Below are positions 36,451 to 48,084 of a stretch of DNA of 64,000 nucleotides, one piece after another (the first letter of the stretch is position 1; each line of letters opens with the position of its first letter). The stretch covers positions 3,100,001 to 3,164,000 of the forward strand of contig OZ024844.1 in the NCBI GenBank assembly GCA_964017145.1. Reading direction: 5' to 3'. Below the pieces are notes generated by a model. That model was not told the DNA's origin, did no database searches, and saw only the letters and a list, made by a program, of their open reading frames with translations. Both the position numbers and the translations under genes were made by a program. Source of the DNA: Agrocybe praecox. Its lineage: Eukaryota; Basidiomycota; Agaricomycetes; Agaricales; Agrocybaceae.

Positions 36451-37618
36451 TCCACAACTATTTGAAGTGCTTGGAGTCGAGTAAGGGACATATGTACCTG
36501 TGCCATGCATGTGCAACCACCACGTCTTATTCGGATAGATAATCATGGATCATATTAGATTCATTACATTGCTCTATTGTAAAGTTTATTCTATATACAT
36601 ACATTTTATATATCATCATAGGTATTAGTAGCCCGCAGATAGTTAGGAAGCGTATTCAAGGCAGGGCATTTGATGAGAAAAACTGATGAAAAACACAAGG
36701 AACAAGAGGAGAGGGGGTCGGCGTTGAGATTCCACGAAACACAAGAGGTAATCAACCGCCTGGGCGCATCATAGTAGATGTCATCATTCCACGAAAATTC
36801 AAAAACTATGCCGGGGGGCCTCGCGTTGTCCACGTCCAAGACTGCCGGCTGCCAATAATATAAAGAGAAAAAAGAAAAAAAGGGGAAAGTTCCATAAGCC
36901 GCCGCCCTACGAAATGAACAGAGCCACCACCGCTTGATCCACCCGTCTGCTGAAGAAATCCACACTGTCGCGCCCGCAACTCGCCCATCTCAAAGTCCGG
37001 GATGAGCAAGGTAACCATCCATGTTCCTATGTTCCTGAAGATGGCATATGTCGACTGGGTGTCATATGAAGGTTGATTTACCGCATATCAAAAAAATACG
37101 ACAAGTCTTGAGAAGTCGATATAATCCATTGACTATTCGAGCGATCCACTTTTCCGTGCTCACTCTGAGTCCTGCATTGACGACACTGATGATGCTCGAT
37201 GATGCCATATTTGACTATTGACCGAAATATGTCGCAAATGCAATTATTGGGCGCCAAATTTCAAATCGGTGAGGGGGGTTCCTTTTATAGTTTCCCCACA
37301 TTTGATATTCGTTTATTGCTAACCTCCTGCGAAAGTTGCCCGACGTCATAAGTAGAGATAGACATCTGCGCCGTTTGTTTCGTGGAAGTGGAAGCAAGAG
37401 TTGGAAAAGCTTTTTCTTTTTTTGCGGGATAGACGGATCCTTGTGAAATATAGGATCGACAAGGACTGGGAACGGATATTCTTTGGTATTCTTCAACGAA
37501 AAAAAATGGCCACAGTTGTTCGGGATAGAGGACAGGAAGATGGATGGATCAGGTAGATTGGTCAACGTGGAGGTTGACGATAACACATGCGAGGCACAGC
37601 AGGAATAAGTATCAAGGA
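36451..37618. other. Intergenic, weak minus-strand frames only
   Basis: 3' flank of the guanylyltransferase gene. A minus frame beginning at an ATG at 37018 reads GELRARQCGFLQQTGGSSGG for about 40 plausible residues, but it runs into low-complexity text and no intron rescue was found. Confidence 0.35.
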
Positions 37619-39446
37619 TCAACGTTTCATACCATCGACAACAGCAGGTCCCGACACTTTGCTCCAAGGAGAGGGTGCAAGAGGGCCGTAACGAACTTCA
37701 ACTCGAGGTGGAGGCTGAGGCGCCTTGACTTGAGATGGGCGCATAGGTAAAGGATGAGACTGTGGTGGTGGTTGAGATGATTGTGGCTGCCCTATGCGGG
37801 CTTTCCAGGCTGCACGAACAGCATTTGAACGCTCGAGTAACTACAACCGATCGATTTGTGAGCAAAGGTCAACCAGCATTAAACGGGTTACTTACTGCTT
37901 CTTTTTCGACACCATCTACAATACTCTGGATGATGTTCTCTACAACGCTGCGATGGTTACCGTGGGGTTTGTCATTGCGAAAACGCATCATCCGCCAGCG
38001 AGAAATTGATGAATCCCAGTGTACCTCGACAACCCGGTCGTCCACCTGCTCGCCCGATGTTTTCAACCTGGAAACAATTAGGTATATTCCAACGAAAATA
38101 TCGTTTACCAACTCACTCTTCCCATTCTTGATCCTCAACATACATATCATCATATTCGTCGTACTTATCCCCTCCATTCCAGACATACAATAAAAAGACT
38201 GGCTTGGCGTGCCAATCTGGTTCTCTGGGATTGAACCTTGAAGGTGGGAAGCGCAGGATGAGCTTGAAATCGATGGAGTTTTCAGAGGGCGGTTTCCATT
38301 TCAAACTAAGGTATGGTGAGAATGACACTTTTCGTGACAAGAAATGTCAAGACTTACATGGTCCTGTCCGTTCCAGGTGTATATGGGGTACTAACGCAGG
38401 TATAAATTAAGCCATCGTTGCCGTGTTGGAGTGCGGGAATATCGACGTTGAATACTTTTTCAACGTGGTATGATAGATTAATCTCTTTGACTCTAATACT
38501 GCAATAACCTTTCAACAAAACCAGAAAACGAAACAATAAATGTAATCCTCATACCTAAAGGGTTGGGATTCCGCTACGCGTGGATGGTCCGTTAACATTT
38601 TCAGATAAGGCTTCAAAAACCACTCCTGCAATCTCTGAAAAATTCTTTGTCAATGTCGTGTGACCTTCAAATCGAGTCATCATTATAGCAACGCACACCA
38701 TATCGTTTATCCAATGGCCGCGACATGACATTTTGACCATCGATGACAAGGCAATCGAATGCAAGGAAACGCAGTTTGTGCTGGAAAAAAAAAGAAGAAA
38801 AAAAGAGGTAAGCAACGGTTGCATTACAAGTCAACAAAACAGACGAACTTGTTGCGTGCGTGGGTCGACGTCGATAACCAGTTCTCCGTCAATAAGGGTG
38901 TCTCTTAAGGGCATTACAGGATCACCATGGTGAGGGAAGTATATTCCTTCGATCTGGCGATATGAGTTGTGTCTGTCGATCTTGAGAGCATCGACGCGTT
39001 AATGTTGCTAACCACTGCAAGAAAAAAAGACGCACGCACGATATATGTTTCCTGTGCATTCGTGTTCAAGTCGGTCTTAACCAAGAACAAAACTCGGACT
39101 CCATCAGACTTTTCACAGACCCAATAGCTGATGGAGAGAAAAGTTGGTGAAAGAAGATACGCCACACAAAGTCAGTAAAAGGGCTGTTGAAAAGACCTAG
39201 AACGTACTCTTGTGTTTCTAATTTTGCCAGATCTTTCACACCAAAGCTGACCGGCTGACTACCGGGGAATCTAAGAGGTAGTGAATAGAGTATTAACACC
39301 GCGCTTAGTAGGCTTTTACATGATCATGACGGGTCTTACTTTTCAGGATTATCCAACTGGCATATGCGGGCGACATTGCCCTTTAACCATTGTTCTTGCT
39401 CGGAATGACGTGGAACGAGGCGCCCTGGGAGGTCTGGGATGGGCAT
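37619..39446 (-). CDS. mRNA guanylyltransferase (capping enzyme alpha subunit)
   Basis: Adds GMP to the 5' diphosphate end of nascent mRNA in the nucleus. Ten exons (39340-39446, 39208-39270, 39040-39127, 38849-38980, 38697-38780, 38555-38634, 38358-38498, 38117-38305, 37896-38067, 37619-37840) give 425 residues. The covalent GMP-Lys motif is CEKSDGVR with Lys near 63. Other nucleotidyltransferase motifs follow: LIDGELVIDVDP, then FLAFDCLVIDGQ, then IPALQHGNDGLIYTCV and TILKWKPP. The OB-fold ends in VVEVHWDSSISRWRMMRFR, with NDKPHGNHRSVVENIIQSI. Length and motif order fit yeast Ceg1. A Pro-rich tail (QPQSSQPPPQSHPLP) closes the protein. It has no triphosphatase domain, as expected in fungi. 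Confidence 0.93.
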
Positions 39447-39717
39447 TACAGAAAAAGGGAGGATACAAGTAGCGTGTGCATACAAGCAGAGCCTTGATAA
39501 GGCGTGGTTTATAAAGAAAAGGCGTTCAAGCCAGGCTGCAACACACACTGAAATGCCGTAATCGTTACATAAGCAATTCATCCTTTGTCAATTGACTCAA
39601 TTCCACTCCAGTCACGCACAGTAAAATGGAGTGCAGCAAAAAAAAAGAGATTATAACAGACATAGAACAATAAGTGCGATACAAAATATACAACGCGAAA
39701 TAATACGAGACAGTCCT

Positions 39718-40514
39718 TCATCGGTCCTCCGCCCATTCCTAGAAAAACAATGACAGTTAAAAGTCGTTCGATGAATAGAAGATGACAAAAATGAGCGCTT
39801 ACGTTCTCCTTCTTGATTTGTGCCTAACAAACGAAGCAAAAGTATATCAGAAAGGTCGATCGGGCAGGAGAAAGGTAAAGTGCGCACCTCCTCCTCAGGC
39901 GTGAAATCGTTGACAATGTTGAAGAGTTTGCGGATCTCTTCGGGCGTCTTTCCCTTGATCATGTTCGCCACTGTCTTGCACCCAACATCACTGATGGAAC
40001 GCGTGCGAAATCAGTATGAGAAATCCGATAGTGACAAGGAAAAAAGAGACTCACAGAAGCGACTTAATGTCAAGATAGTTGGCGGCCAAAATGATCTCAA
40101 ATAGCATCTCTTGGTCAACGGTGATGAATTTTTGATCCCACTCGCTGATATCTGTGGTGCGCTTCCGTGTCTCGTCCTGACTCTGTTCAGAGTCGGCAGC
40201 AGGGAGTGGCTCTCCGCGGTGGTGCTCGCAATATTCGAGAACCTAATGAAGATGTTTAAATAGCACTATCAACGAAAAGGAGAACACGAACCTTCTTCAT
40301 GACGCTAGAAGATACGTTGGGCAAGGGGATCGGCTGATCTGACTCGCCAACGTCTAGAGACGAAGAAAAAGGGTAGTGAGCCAGATGCACGAGGCTGCGC
40401 AAACAGCCAGCAAAGAGACTTACCCTCGAGCATGTTCTTGATGAGGACAGAGCGCTCGACAACATCCTTGTCAGCATTGAATTGCTCGTTGTCGGAGGTG
40501 ACGAGAAGAACCAT
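39718..40514 (-). CDS. skp1: Skp1, SCF ubiquitin ligase adaptor
   Basis: Links F-box proteins to cullin-1 in SCF ubiquitin ligases, and also takes part in kinetochore assembly. Exons 40424-40514, 40292-40353, 40055-40242, 39888-39990, 39803-39823 and 39718-39738 give 161 residues, the usual Skp1 length. Motifs: [19 protein letters not shown], then [21 protein letters not shown], then [20 protein letters not shown] and [20 protein letters not shown]. The last are [20 protein letters not shown] and the C-terminal helix ending KKENEWAEDR that contacts the F-box. The final two exons are only 21 nt each. It is divergent from the bL27m gene with starts 188 bp apart. Confidence 0.96.
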
Positions 40515-40702
40515 GTTGTAAGTGGTGAAGGAGGTAGAGTAGTGGTTATTGAAAAAGGAGTAAGTGGCAGTTGGTGAAGAGTAATGAAGGTTTATAAATT
40601 GGTCGTGTTATACCCTCGGCTATCGCCGAGTAAGCACACATTGGGGTCCGTGCTTATACTCGTGTCTTTTGTCTTTTTTGGCTCGGTCATTATAATAACA
40701 CA
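40515..40702. promoter_or_regulatory. Compact divergent promoter of skp1 and bL27m
   Basis: 188 bp separate the two start codons. The region contains a perfect inverted repeat, CTCGGCTATCGCCGAG, near 40617-40632 and must carry signals for both genes. The function of the hairpin sequence is unknown. Confidence 0.5.
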
Positions 40703-41326
40703 ATGACTTTCTCTTTCTTGACTCATTGTGTCGGCCTCGCAAAGCGTCCTTCACCATTCAGCATCTGGGGTATTGTTCTTATTCTATTCTATTAGCCACT
40801 CCCTCCCTAACAACATTTCCAGGTGCCATTCGTACGGCCACAAAAAGAGCTGGAGGAACAGTTCACAACCATGGAGGCTCGCCCGGAAAGCGGTTAGGTG
40901 TAAAGATGTTCTCAGGTATTGTATTTATCTTTTGTCCAAAATACAACACAAATTTGACGCGTTTTCGAACCTGTAGACCAATATGTGATTCCTGGAAATA
41001 TCATCATTAGACAACGCGGCACAACTTTCCATCCTGGTCAACACGTTCGTCCATGGAACCTTACTCCCATTATCGTCTTCTTTTGATCCAACCTCCTATC
41101 TTTTCTCTATTAGGTTAAAATGGGCAATGACCACACAATATATGCGACCGTACCTGGCTTCGTCCGTTTCTACAAGGAAAAGCACATGCGCGGAGAGCGA
41201 AAATATGTCGGTGTCGTGCTAGAACGCGGCGACAAACTCCCCCGCGACGAAGCATCTCGTGGTCGTAGTCGATTCTGTGGCCTGGTCGATCGCACCAGCC
41301 CCGAACATACCAACCAACCACTATAG
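40703..41326 (+). CDS. Mitochondrial ribosomal protein bL27m
   Basis: Component of the mitochondrial large ribosomal subunit near the peptidyl transferase centre. Exons 40703-40769, 40823-40915, 40977-41044 and 41114-41326 give 146 residues. The L27 signature reads ATKRAGGTVHNHGGSPGKRL, followed by GVKMFSDQYVIPGNIIIRQR and GTTFHPGQHVKMGNDHTIYA. These are the conserved GS.GKRLG, G.I..RQRG and G.NV..G.DHT.FA blocks of bacterial L27. The leader (about 22 residues, with Arg, Lys and Ser) fits a mitochondrial presequence. It is shorter than yeast Mrp7, which has a long C-terminal extension. Confidence 0.95.
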
Positions 41327-41685
41327 GTTCGGATTGATATCTGTCTCTACTCATGCACACCTGTCAGCTATGTATTTATATCATATTTCTAATAGAGCTC
41401 ATAAAAACATAATATAACCAAATTCAAAACCTTTGACCATCCCGAACCAATGCGAGGGAATGCGAGAAAGCGAGAAGTATTGAGGCCGAGAGCATTCTCA
41501 CAGGTTTTGATTATTGGCTGAGCGACACGACACTACTGAGCGCAGTACCCAGGAGATCGCCAAACACAGGAATATTCCTATCACCTAACGTATACTAAAT
41601 ATATCCCCATTCACAGCGACCGGTCCTTCGAGGCATTTAAGAGCACTCCGGCATTGCGCATCTTCTTTCTCAAGCCATAACCACC
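41327..41685. other. Intergenic, promoter of the START-like gene
   Basis: No open frame. 3' flank of bL27m and upstream region of the START-like gene. Confidence 0.5.
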
Positions 41686-42673
41686 ATGACTGCAGACACC
41701 AACCCAACGACTTTTCTGACCATTACTCCCCTTAAGATTTCTGGTAAGTTCCCCTATCACTATTCCGATGTCAGTTTAGTCATCGACTGGACTACTTTCT
41801 AGAACTCCCCGCAGAAGAGAAAATCATCGAAGAAGGCAAGGCATTGATAGAATCCTCTACATCTTGGAAAGCCGGCAAGACATTCTTCGACACCGTCCAT
41901 ACCAGCTCTCGTGCAAAGCTTCCCGGGGATGGTGCACCCTGGCACTGTCGTATCAGCGAGCATAACCCTGAAGAGATAACCTTCGATCAGTTGTGGGATA
42001 AGCTATCGCAAAATAAAGCGGAGAATGAGCTGCAGTAAGTCGCCTTCCATGATCTCATCTCATCCTAGATGTGTCGGTTTACGTCACCCCCAGGTTCATC
42101 CACGAAATCCAGAAAGTCAATAAAATCAAAGAGCTTTCTACAACGTCCAACATCTGGACTCTCTACTACACATTCCTTCCTCCCGTCTCACCTCGGGTGT
42201 TTACCGTTGTTCAGGTTACGCATCTCTCCGAGAGCAAGCCTCGCACAGGGTACGTCTGGTATTATAATCCATCAGAAACGCATTAAATTTACAATATTCT
42301 TTGCGTCGTCTATTTTTATCACTCCAGGTTGATCGTCTCTCTGTCAATCGACCTTTCCGATGACGCAGAACTCCAAAAACTTGAAGAAAAGGGAACGAAA
42401 GGCCGTTATGTCAGTGTTGAACGTGTCATGGAACTCGAGAACGGCAACACGGAATGGCGTATGGCAACTTCTAGCACCCCAGGGGGCAGTATTCCTACTT
42501 TCCTCGTCGAAAGCACCATGCCAAAAAAAATAGCATCGGTATGTACACTGCTCCGCGTGGCTGGTTGTTCGCGCAGTAGAAACATAACTGACGACGACGC
42601 TTCCTTCTACGTTGTACAGGACGTTCCGCAGTTTATCAAATGGTTTCATCAGAAGTCGAAATCAAAGAAGTGA
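41686..42673 (+). CDS. START-like domain protein (DUF3074 type)
   Basis: Fungal protein of the START/Bet v1-like fold, expected to hold a lipid or other hydrophobic ligand; biological role unknown. Exons 41686-41743, 41803-42034, 42094-42249, 42328-42538 and 42620-42673 give 236 residues. Recognisable blocks: GAPWHCRISEHNPEEITFDQ, then LWDKLSQNKAENELQFIHEI, SNIWTLYYTFLPPVSPRVFT, KGRYVSVERVMELENGNTEW and RMATSSTPGGSIPTFLVEST, then DVPQFIKWFHQK. They match, from memory, the DUF3074 family of basidiomycetes. There is no signal peptide or membrane helix. Confidence 0.85.
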
Positions 42674-42906
42674 ATGATGAGTTCGAGTAATATGTATTGA
42701 ATAATGCGCAGCGTGTACGAACTCTTCTTACTTATCTGGACGAGCTTTTTAAATATTATGTTATGTTTACAAGTCTTGTGAACCTCTCAACATCGACAAG
42801 GGTATCCGCAGTCTCTTTTTACGAATCATGTCCTCCGCTAAGAAAACCAAAGTAAGGGTCGTACCAACATCTGACTAGGCATCATAGTGAAACTCATTAA
42901 ACAGTC

Positions 42907-45121
42907 TCATGCAAGTTCAAGGTAACGTTCCACTGTCAAAGAATGTCTGGGGTCAGTTTGTCGCTCAAGAACCATAACATTTCGAGGCCTACCTTCCCAG
43001 TTGGTCACAGCCTCATTCCATAGTTTGACTTCGTGTTCTCGTGTCCCGCCATAATGGTCCACAAACTCGTCTCCAAACACTTCCGCTTCTCTCGCGATGC
43101 TGTCTGGTCGCATCATCCTCAACGTTGCTGATTCAAGAGATGTGGGCAGCATCTTGATCTATTGCATCAGAACAAAGACCATATTATTTAACTTAGATTG
43201 CACTGGAACGCAAAGATTCTACCACTCACTTTCCCGTTATTTCTATCCTCTGGAGTAAAATGACTGATCGGGGGTCCAGGTAATGCAATCTTCTTATTGA
43301 TACCCCTCAAACCCAGTCGGAAAATAGCGCTCAAGGCAAAGTAAGGATTCATGTCTGCACCTGGTATACGGACTTCCAATCGGGTGGATGAAGGTGGGCA
43401 GGAAGGCGGAGAAATTATGCGAATAGACGCAGCGCGCGAGTCATAGCCATAAGTGATTGCGTTAGGTGCCCAGAAAGCTTCTCCTCCTACGAGGCGTTTA
43501 TAACCGTTGATGGTGGGTACAACCGCAGGCATTACTATGGTTTATCGGTAAGGATTCAGTGAGTATGGATGTACAAATAAGGATTAAATAGTAAGAATAT
43601 ACCGTCAGCAATCCCGTCTAGTACGCCAGCCAGGAACCACTCGGCTTCCTGACTTATAAATTTGGTATCTTCATTTGCAGCATTCGCTCTTCCAGTCTTC
43701 AGCTCTGCATCAGATACCGCAAAGATATTACGGCCTTGTGGATCCCTCAAAGAGACATGAACATGACTAAGAAAAACATTTAGTGACCTAATTGAGGAGA
43801 ACTGAGAATAATAGTTACCCACTACATCCTGGGAGCTGGACCGGCGCATCAGGACTCTTCTTTATATTCCATGCGAAGTTCACTCACTCCTCCCCATGGC
43901 TTGGCCATAAAACTGGGTATTATTCCATGTTTCATTCCAACACTTTTTGCGGTATATTTGAAGAGGATTGCATTATCAGCCATCCTCAGGGCAGATGTAT
44001 ATGCAAGCGCCGTTTCGAGAACACCAGGTCCGGTTTCCGTATCTGAGTGTACTGGTCAGCGTACAGTCTTGGCTAAGATAATGAGCAAACTCACGATGGC
44101 CTTCTATCTGGACATTGAATCTATAACTTTCGTCAAACAGAGCCTGGAAGTAGTCGTTATTGAGCTGTGTTCTGAGCAACGAATACCCGTGCACTAGAAT
44201 TAGATGTTAAAAGACTATTGGGATGAAGATTGATATTATACACCAACTTCCAGGAGTTAAAGGGTTTAGATTAGTGAATTTTTTGTCGGAAACAGACTGG
44301 GCAGTTTCTTTAAGATTTCATGAGCTATTTTGCGTTGATTGAACGTAAAATTCATTGCACCTTTGAAATTAAAGTACTAGTTTGTATCAGCACCAAAGAA
44401 GCAATCTTAGCGCATAGGTATCATATTCACCTCGTACTCCACCCCTGCAAAGCAATCGTAGCCTAAGTTTTTGGCCTTGTCAGTAGTGAGCTTCAATACG
44501 CTTCTAGGATCCACTGAAAGAGGCTCATTGGTAGTGGGATCTAGGAACGAGACCAAAAAAAAGGGGACATTGTTCTCCCAAGGTATGCGCCGGAAAGAGG
44601 AAAGGTCGATAACTGCAATGACATCACGATAGCCGTTGGCTTTATTGGATATCAAAAGTTCCTTGGAGTATACGGTATCGTGAATATCCCAACCGCTGGA
44701 AAGCAGGTCGTCAACTGCGATTGACAGGGTCATATCAGATGGTCGTAGACGCACAAAATGACACTGCAAAATCCAAAACCATCTGCCTTCGCCGCGCTCA
44801 GAAACTTATCAGTTGACTTTGAAGGCCTCAAGAATCAGATAAAGTCATGGATTAACGAAGGGTTATCTCCCGTACCATGAATTTGCCCCGAAGGACACCA
44901 TCGACTAGTGAATGTGTAAGCGGGTTTCGTTAAATATTAGTTTTCTCCGCCCGCTTACCGTCGATTCCTGCGAAACATAGAAGACAAGATAAACAACAAG
45001 GAGAGTAGATAACACATTGCTTAATTAGCATACACTCACCGGCGACCTTGACCTTTATATCACCTCTGAGTGCATCCTTCAATTCTTCGAATGACGCCAC
45101 TGAGTGATCCATCTGTGGCAT
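42907..45121 (-). CDS. Glutamine synthetase-like protein of the FluG / class I type
   Basis: A glutamine-synthetase fold enzyme that would ligate an amine to glutamate using ATP; the true substrate is uncertain. Fourteen exons (45040-45121, 44959-44967, 44876-44904, 44755-44804, 44431-44695, 44361-44376, 44248-44307, 44095-44193, 43888-44042, 43819-43835, 43603-43766, 43230-43534, 42993-43158, 42907-42932) give 480 residues. N-terminal domain: VAGIDVDGVLRGKFM. Catalytic blocks: CFAGVEYEYFNFKE, then METGPG-like ETGPGVLETALAYT, MAKPWGGLPGCSGHVHVSL, then AVVPTINGYKRLV, STRLEVRIPGADMNPYFALS. The latter is the class I order rather than eukaryotic GSII, and the gene is close to the C-terminal half of ascomycete FluG, without its amidohydrolase half. 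Four exons are 9-29 nt, the smallest 9 nt. The first ATG after the last in-frame stop-free leader was taken as start. Confidence 0.88.
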
Positions 45122-45728
45122 TTCCAACTGCAGGTGATAAAGAAACGATATGGTATTGGAGAGAGTACTAACAGATGAGGGTATCCGAAAGTGGTAAACC
45201 GCAAGGGGCCTAATCCTGCCGTGATCAACATCATCGATTGACGCGTCGTAACACTCGTCGGTGTCGATCGGCGCGTGGCTTTCTTTACTCACAGACGAGC
45301 AACAGTTATCCGCTTCCCAAAAAATGCTTTCTTGCAGGTTCTCATCCAAGATCAAACCTCTCAAACTTCTGACACTCGCAACGACAAACCGTTAGGCATA
45401 TAACGAATGGTTAGATTCATTGCATGCCCAGTCTAGGACTTGAATTCTTGAAGCAAAGTCAAGCCTTGAAGCGATAGATAAGTACTTGATGAGTCTGCGT
45501 ACGGAACAATGGTCAACATATATATATACGTATATGCACTCCTACAAATGTTTTTTCACATGTGTGGGGAAACATTCTTGACGCCATAAATATGCTTGCT
45601 TGTTCCAAGATGTTTCGCATTTCGACTGGTCCTGGTATCTGCATGCATACAGCAGCAGTCAATACTCAAATGGTTAGCCAGCGATACTTGTCAGCCACAT
45701 CCCCCATTTCCTCACCACTAGCGTCAGG
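45122..45728. other. Intergenic, divergent promoters of glutamine synthetase-like and F-box genes
   Basis: The minus frame upstream of the glutamine synthetase-like start stays open to about 45364 but contains no ATG. A TATATATATACGTATAT repeat occurs near 45519-45536. Confidence 0.5.
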
Positions 45729-47147
45729 ATGATTGGAGAACCGTTGTCGGAGGCGTCGAAAAATGACTTCCAATCAAGCTTGCTCGTCCTCGCCCAACTT
45801 GAAAGAAGAAATAGGGAATCAATACAGCCTTCGGAACTAGAAGCAATACATATACACAACTGGGACATTTTAGCACCAGTCTCTCGGAATCTTCCTGAAC
45901 TCCCAGTAGAAATCTGGTTCAACATCTTTTTGTTCGTAACGGATATTCCTGGCGTCTACGAGCTACAGGACTACCAATCTATCGCATCATTCACCATCGA
46001 CGTTCATGGAATCTGCTTAAATGAAAGATTTAAAGCAACTATGGCTTCCAAGCTCGCATGCAGCCTCGTATGCAAGTTCTGGAACAAAATGATAGAGCCC
46101 TTCATATTCGAGCACCTACGAATAAAATCAGGGAACCAAGCATGTGTCATTGCTGATATCCTTGAGCAATCTTCATGGGATACACGTATGGGTGAAGGGG
46201 CAGGGAGATGGACTCTTCGAATCGACTTTGTTCTTGAAGGTTCATACGGTTGGACATCCCTGGACCACTCGGCGATCATTAAAATCATTCACCATTGCCC
46301 CAACCTCATTTGCTTTTCTAATATTGCCTGCAGCGACGAGGTTCTAAGGCAATGTAACTTCAATACATTCATAGGACATTTCGGCGAACGTACAAGACTC
46401 AAAAGACTCGAAGTCAAGCTGCAGAAGGACACTTTGAACTCCATCGAAGACTCACTTGCAAATACCCTCGAGGTTTTATGGATCGATGCAGCTAGTATAC
46501 CAGGTTTTTTTGGCATCAAATGCTTGCCAAATCTTCGCGCATGCTTTAGCATGGGACATGGACTGTTCCACAGCAAGCTCAATTCGCCAAACCTTCGCGC
46601 CTGCGCTTTCAAGACAGTTGTTCTTCGAGATACGTTCCTATTGCCAGATAAAATTGAATATCTGGAGGTAATTAACGACCGTCCTTTGGAAACCCTGACC
46701 GAATTGAGCTCCTTCCCCCATCTTTTGGTTTTGTCAACCAACATGCTTGATCTATGGATGCTCTTAAACCACTGGACATCCGGGGCAAATTTCACTAGCA
46801 GGTCTGTAGAGCGAATCCTGATCGATGACTATGACTCTATACTGCATAAAAGGATTTTCACTCCAGACTGTGATCCTCTTTACTGGAGCAAAGTGGACCG
46901 TATCCTTGCATACCTTACCTCTCCGTCAAATTTTCCGAGTCTCCGCTGCGTCAGCATCTTCGCAGCTGCACCAACGAGAGAGAAGTATTTGAGAGCTTCA
47001 CCTGCTTTGGAAATCACGACTAGTCAAAATTGGCTGAAGAATTGCTATGAACGCAAATTACGCCTCGAAATATCAGAAGGAGCAATGGAATGGATTGGAA
47101 ACGAATGGAGAGAAATACTATATGATGTCTCTCTGTGTGAAACATAG
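45729..47147 (+). CDS. F-box protein with leucine-rich-like C-terminal region
   Basis: Substrate adaptor candidate for an SCF ubiquitin ligase. A single exon of 472 codons. The F-box starts at about residue 55 with NLPELPVEIWFNIFLFV, and its second helix reads LACSLVCKFWNKMIEPFIFE near 118-140. After it, repeated Leu-rich strands such as LIKIIHHCPNLICF, TLEVLWIDAASIPGF and NLRACAF form an irregular LRR-like domain. This is the typical mushroom F-box layout; such genes are highly expanded and the target is unknown. It lacks introns, unlike its neighbours. Skp1, the natural partner, is 5 kb away, but this proximity may be accidental. Confidence 0.82.
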   Translation: MIGEPLSEASKNDFQSSLLVLAQLERRNRESIQPSELEAIHIHNWDILAPVSRNLPELPVEIWFNIFLFVTDIPGVYELQDYQSIASFTIDVHGICLNERFKATMASKLACSLVCKFWNKMIEPFIFEHLRIKSGNQACVIADILEQSSWDTRMGEGAGRWTLRIDFVLEGSYGWTSLDHSAIIKIIHHCPNLICFSNIACSDEVLRQCNFNTFIGHFGERTRLKRLEVKLQKDTLNSIEDSLANTLEVLWIDAASIPGFFGIKCLPNLRACFSMGHGLFHSKLNSPNLRACAFKTVVLRDTFLLPDKIEYLEVINDRPLETLTELSSFPHLLVLSTNMLDLWMLLNHWTSGANFTSRSVERILIDDYDSILHKRIFTPDCDPLYWSKVDRILAYLTSPSNFPSLRCVSIFAAAPTREKYLRASPALEITTSQNWLKNCYERKLRLEISEGAMEWIGNEWREILYDVSLCET

Positions 47148-47341
47148 GATTGGACTGTGGAAAGTGTAGAAGTATGGTAATAAGTTGAAAACGTTACATG
47201 TACAGGATGCCCAAAGTCAACGGGTATATAACAAGTTTGTAGTGACTTGAGGAACAAATGAATTGACTCTGAAGCATCAAAACGAAAAGTTATCACGACG
47301 AAATATAGACGGACAGACATCTTCAAGGAAATGCACGAAGC

Positions 47342-48084
47342 CTAGGTACCATCTCCCCTCCTTAACCGATTAAATTTCGGCAGCATCTCTCTAAGATATT
47401 CTGCATGTTTTCTGCGTAAGTCTGCTTCCTGAATCTTGCCTCTACCACTCCACGATCTTTGTTCTGCAGCGGGACCATAAACGACAGTATACTCGTCCAG
47501 GGTCTGGTCCTCTGTTGGTACGAGGAGCACACCAGCGCCGATGACACAGTACGATGATATTCGGACAGTGTGATGCACTCTAGAGCGCGTTGAGATCGTG
47601 TTGAAGTTGCCTACAGAGGGGCACTCAAGGCCTACAAATATTTTGAGGACGTAATTTGCTAAACTTCAGAAACCGAAACGTACGACATCCAATTTCGAAG
47701 AGATTATCGTCTCCGATTCTCATTACTTCTTTCCGCCTATTGTTGCATAAACAAGCATGCACTTCTTGCTTGAAAATCCTCCGTACCTATTCACCAAGAT
47801 GGCGCCTTCTTCAATGATGCAACCAGTACCAATAACAATCGGGCCTGCAATGGCAAATATGGTGGCTTTGGGATGAACAATTGTCCCTTTGGATATTCAT
47901 ATCAGCGACAATGTTTTTACACAAGCAGATGTGTATACCAGATCCAATGGTAATGTCCCCTTTCAGCTCAACATCTTGACATACAACGGCCTTGGAGTGG
48001 ATGGTAAACTTGTCGCGTCTATTTAGAGGATAGTCAGTCCACTGCGTGAACGATATCAAGAGGAATTCAACACATCGGGGGCAT
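47342..48084 (-). CDS. Dynactin subunit 6 (p27), left-handed beta-helix protein
   Basis: Pointed-end subunit of dynactin, which links dynein to cargo. Exons 48074-48084, 47939-48018, 47787-47886, 47684-47736 and 47342-47631 give 177 residues. Hexapeptide repeats of the beta-helix are clear: FTIHSKAVVCQDVELKGDIT, GTIVHPKATIFAIAGPIVIG, then GCIIEEGAILVNR and NLFEIGCRLECPSVGNFNTI. RVHHTVRISSYCVIGAGVLL and YTVVYGPAAEQRSWSG follow, and a C-terminal helix KHAEYLREMLPKFNRLR is seen, as in fungal p27. The first exon is only 11 nt. Confidence 0.9.

Noticed and set aside
36606..37018. Minus-strand frames that might be a small gene
   Set aside because: The longer one lacks an ATG and the shorter one dissolves into low-complexity text; no intron makes it continue.
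40703..47147. Skp1 and the F-box gene as a functional cluster
   Set aside because: They are 5 kb apart with unrelated genes between, and F-box genes are so numerous in mushrooms that the nearness is easily accidental.
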